This document shows, piece after piece, positions 5,760-6,039 of a DNA stretch of 6,039 nucleotides; positions within the stretch are counted from its first letter, which is position 1; each line of letters opens with the position of its first letter. Position numbers and translations under genes: made by a program. The notes beneath the pieces were generated by a model. It saw only the letters and a list, made by a program, of their open reading frames with translations. It did no database searches and had not been told where the DNA came from. The DNA lies in contig JALVRI010000200.1 of NCBI GenBank assembly GCA_027031325.1, positions 1-6,039 on the forward strand, in the 5' to 3' direction. This stretch comes from Desulfobacteraceae bacterium (lineage in GTDB: Bacteria; Desulfobacterota; Desulfobacteria; Desulfobacterales; Desulfosarcinaceae).

Positions 5760-6039
5760 TCAGGCTTCGAACAATAGCCGCTGGCGCAAGGCAGCAATCC
5801 GGTCACGATAAACCGCGGCTTTTTCGTATTGGAGTTCCTTGGCAGCCTCCTTCATGAGGCCTTCAAGCCTGGCAATACGCTTTTCCAGGTCTGTTTCCTG
5901 TTCCTCGTATATGAAGGTATCTTGCTCCGCCTCTGTATCGGCCGCTTCCCTGTCATAGGCCTGATCAAAAACGGACGTAATGTGTTTTTGGATCGTCCTG
6001 GGTGTCACATTGTTGCGGGCGTTGAATTCCAGCTGGATT
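5760..6039 (-). CDS. uvrB: UvrABC excinuclease subunit B, C-terminal part only
   Basis: The last 92 residues of UvrB are visible; the helicase-like body lies beyond the right edge. The visible part starts in the tail of the helicase domain (Q-L-E-F-N-A-R-N-N-V-T-P-R-T-I-Q-K, the usual ...H-G-I-T-P-x-T-I-x-K region). It continues through a low-conservation acidic linker (about 28-50) and ends in a UVR motif (about 52-88, with L-E-K-R-I-A-R-L-E and M-K-E-A-A-K-E-L-Q-Y-E-K-A-A). That motif contacts the matching UVR motif of UvrC. A GTG at 6008 could be mistaken for a start, but the frame continues through it with UvrB-like sequence to the edge. UvrB verifies damage and holds the opened DNA for UvrC. 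The TGA at 5760-5762 is 4 bases from the uvrC ATG, so the two probably share one transcript. Confidence 0.93.
   Translation of the reverse strand, partial: IQLEFNARNNVTPRTIQKHITSVFDQAYDREAADTEAEQDTFIYEEQETDLEKRIARLEGLMKEAAKELQYEKAAVYRDRIAALRQRLLFEA

Overview
The window looks like chromosomal DNA of a Desulfobacterota (deltaproteobacterial) organism, possibly a sulfate reducer of the Desulfobacterales type. This rests on family resemblance: a GTPase very close to Myxococcus MglA, a DUF4388/cyclic-nucleotide-binding protein of a kind common in that group, and an LDH-like malate dehydrogenase. The taxon is an inference; there is no rRNA or other marker in view. No mobile element, tRNA, rRNA or CRISPR array was seen.

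Layout. Positions 1-2526, all on the minus strand, hold a probable three-gene operon read right to left. The first gene encodes a TPR-containing protein with a C-terminal beta-rich, perhaps PilZ-like, domain (2526-1591). The second is an MglA-type polarity GTPase (1474-860). The third is a DUF4388 plus cyclic-nucleotide-binding-fold protein (841-1) that runs off the left edge. Positions 2527-2937 are a 411-base divergent control region with four inverted repeats, one minus-strand and two plus-strand promoter candidates. Positions 2938-3873 (plus) are mdh. Positions 3917-5755 (minus) are uvrC, which lies four bases downstream of the end of uvrB (5760-6039, N-terminus cut by the right edge). mdh and uvrC converge with a 43-base gap.

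How the genes work together. UvrB and UvrC are consecutive actors in nucleotide excision repair and here form a tight pair. mdh is a stand-alone central-metabolism gene with its own promoter region and a strong ribosome binding site. The minus-strand operon is the least conventional part. An MglA switch with all its signature residues is flanked by two proteins that look like interaction or sensory modules, and no MglB/Roadblock regulator is visible. The operon seems to start from a promoter about 270 bases upstream, giving a long, hairpin-rich leader whose last hairpin abuts the first gene's ribosome binding site. This module and its leader are the best candidates for something not yet described.
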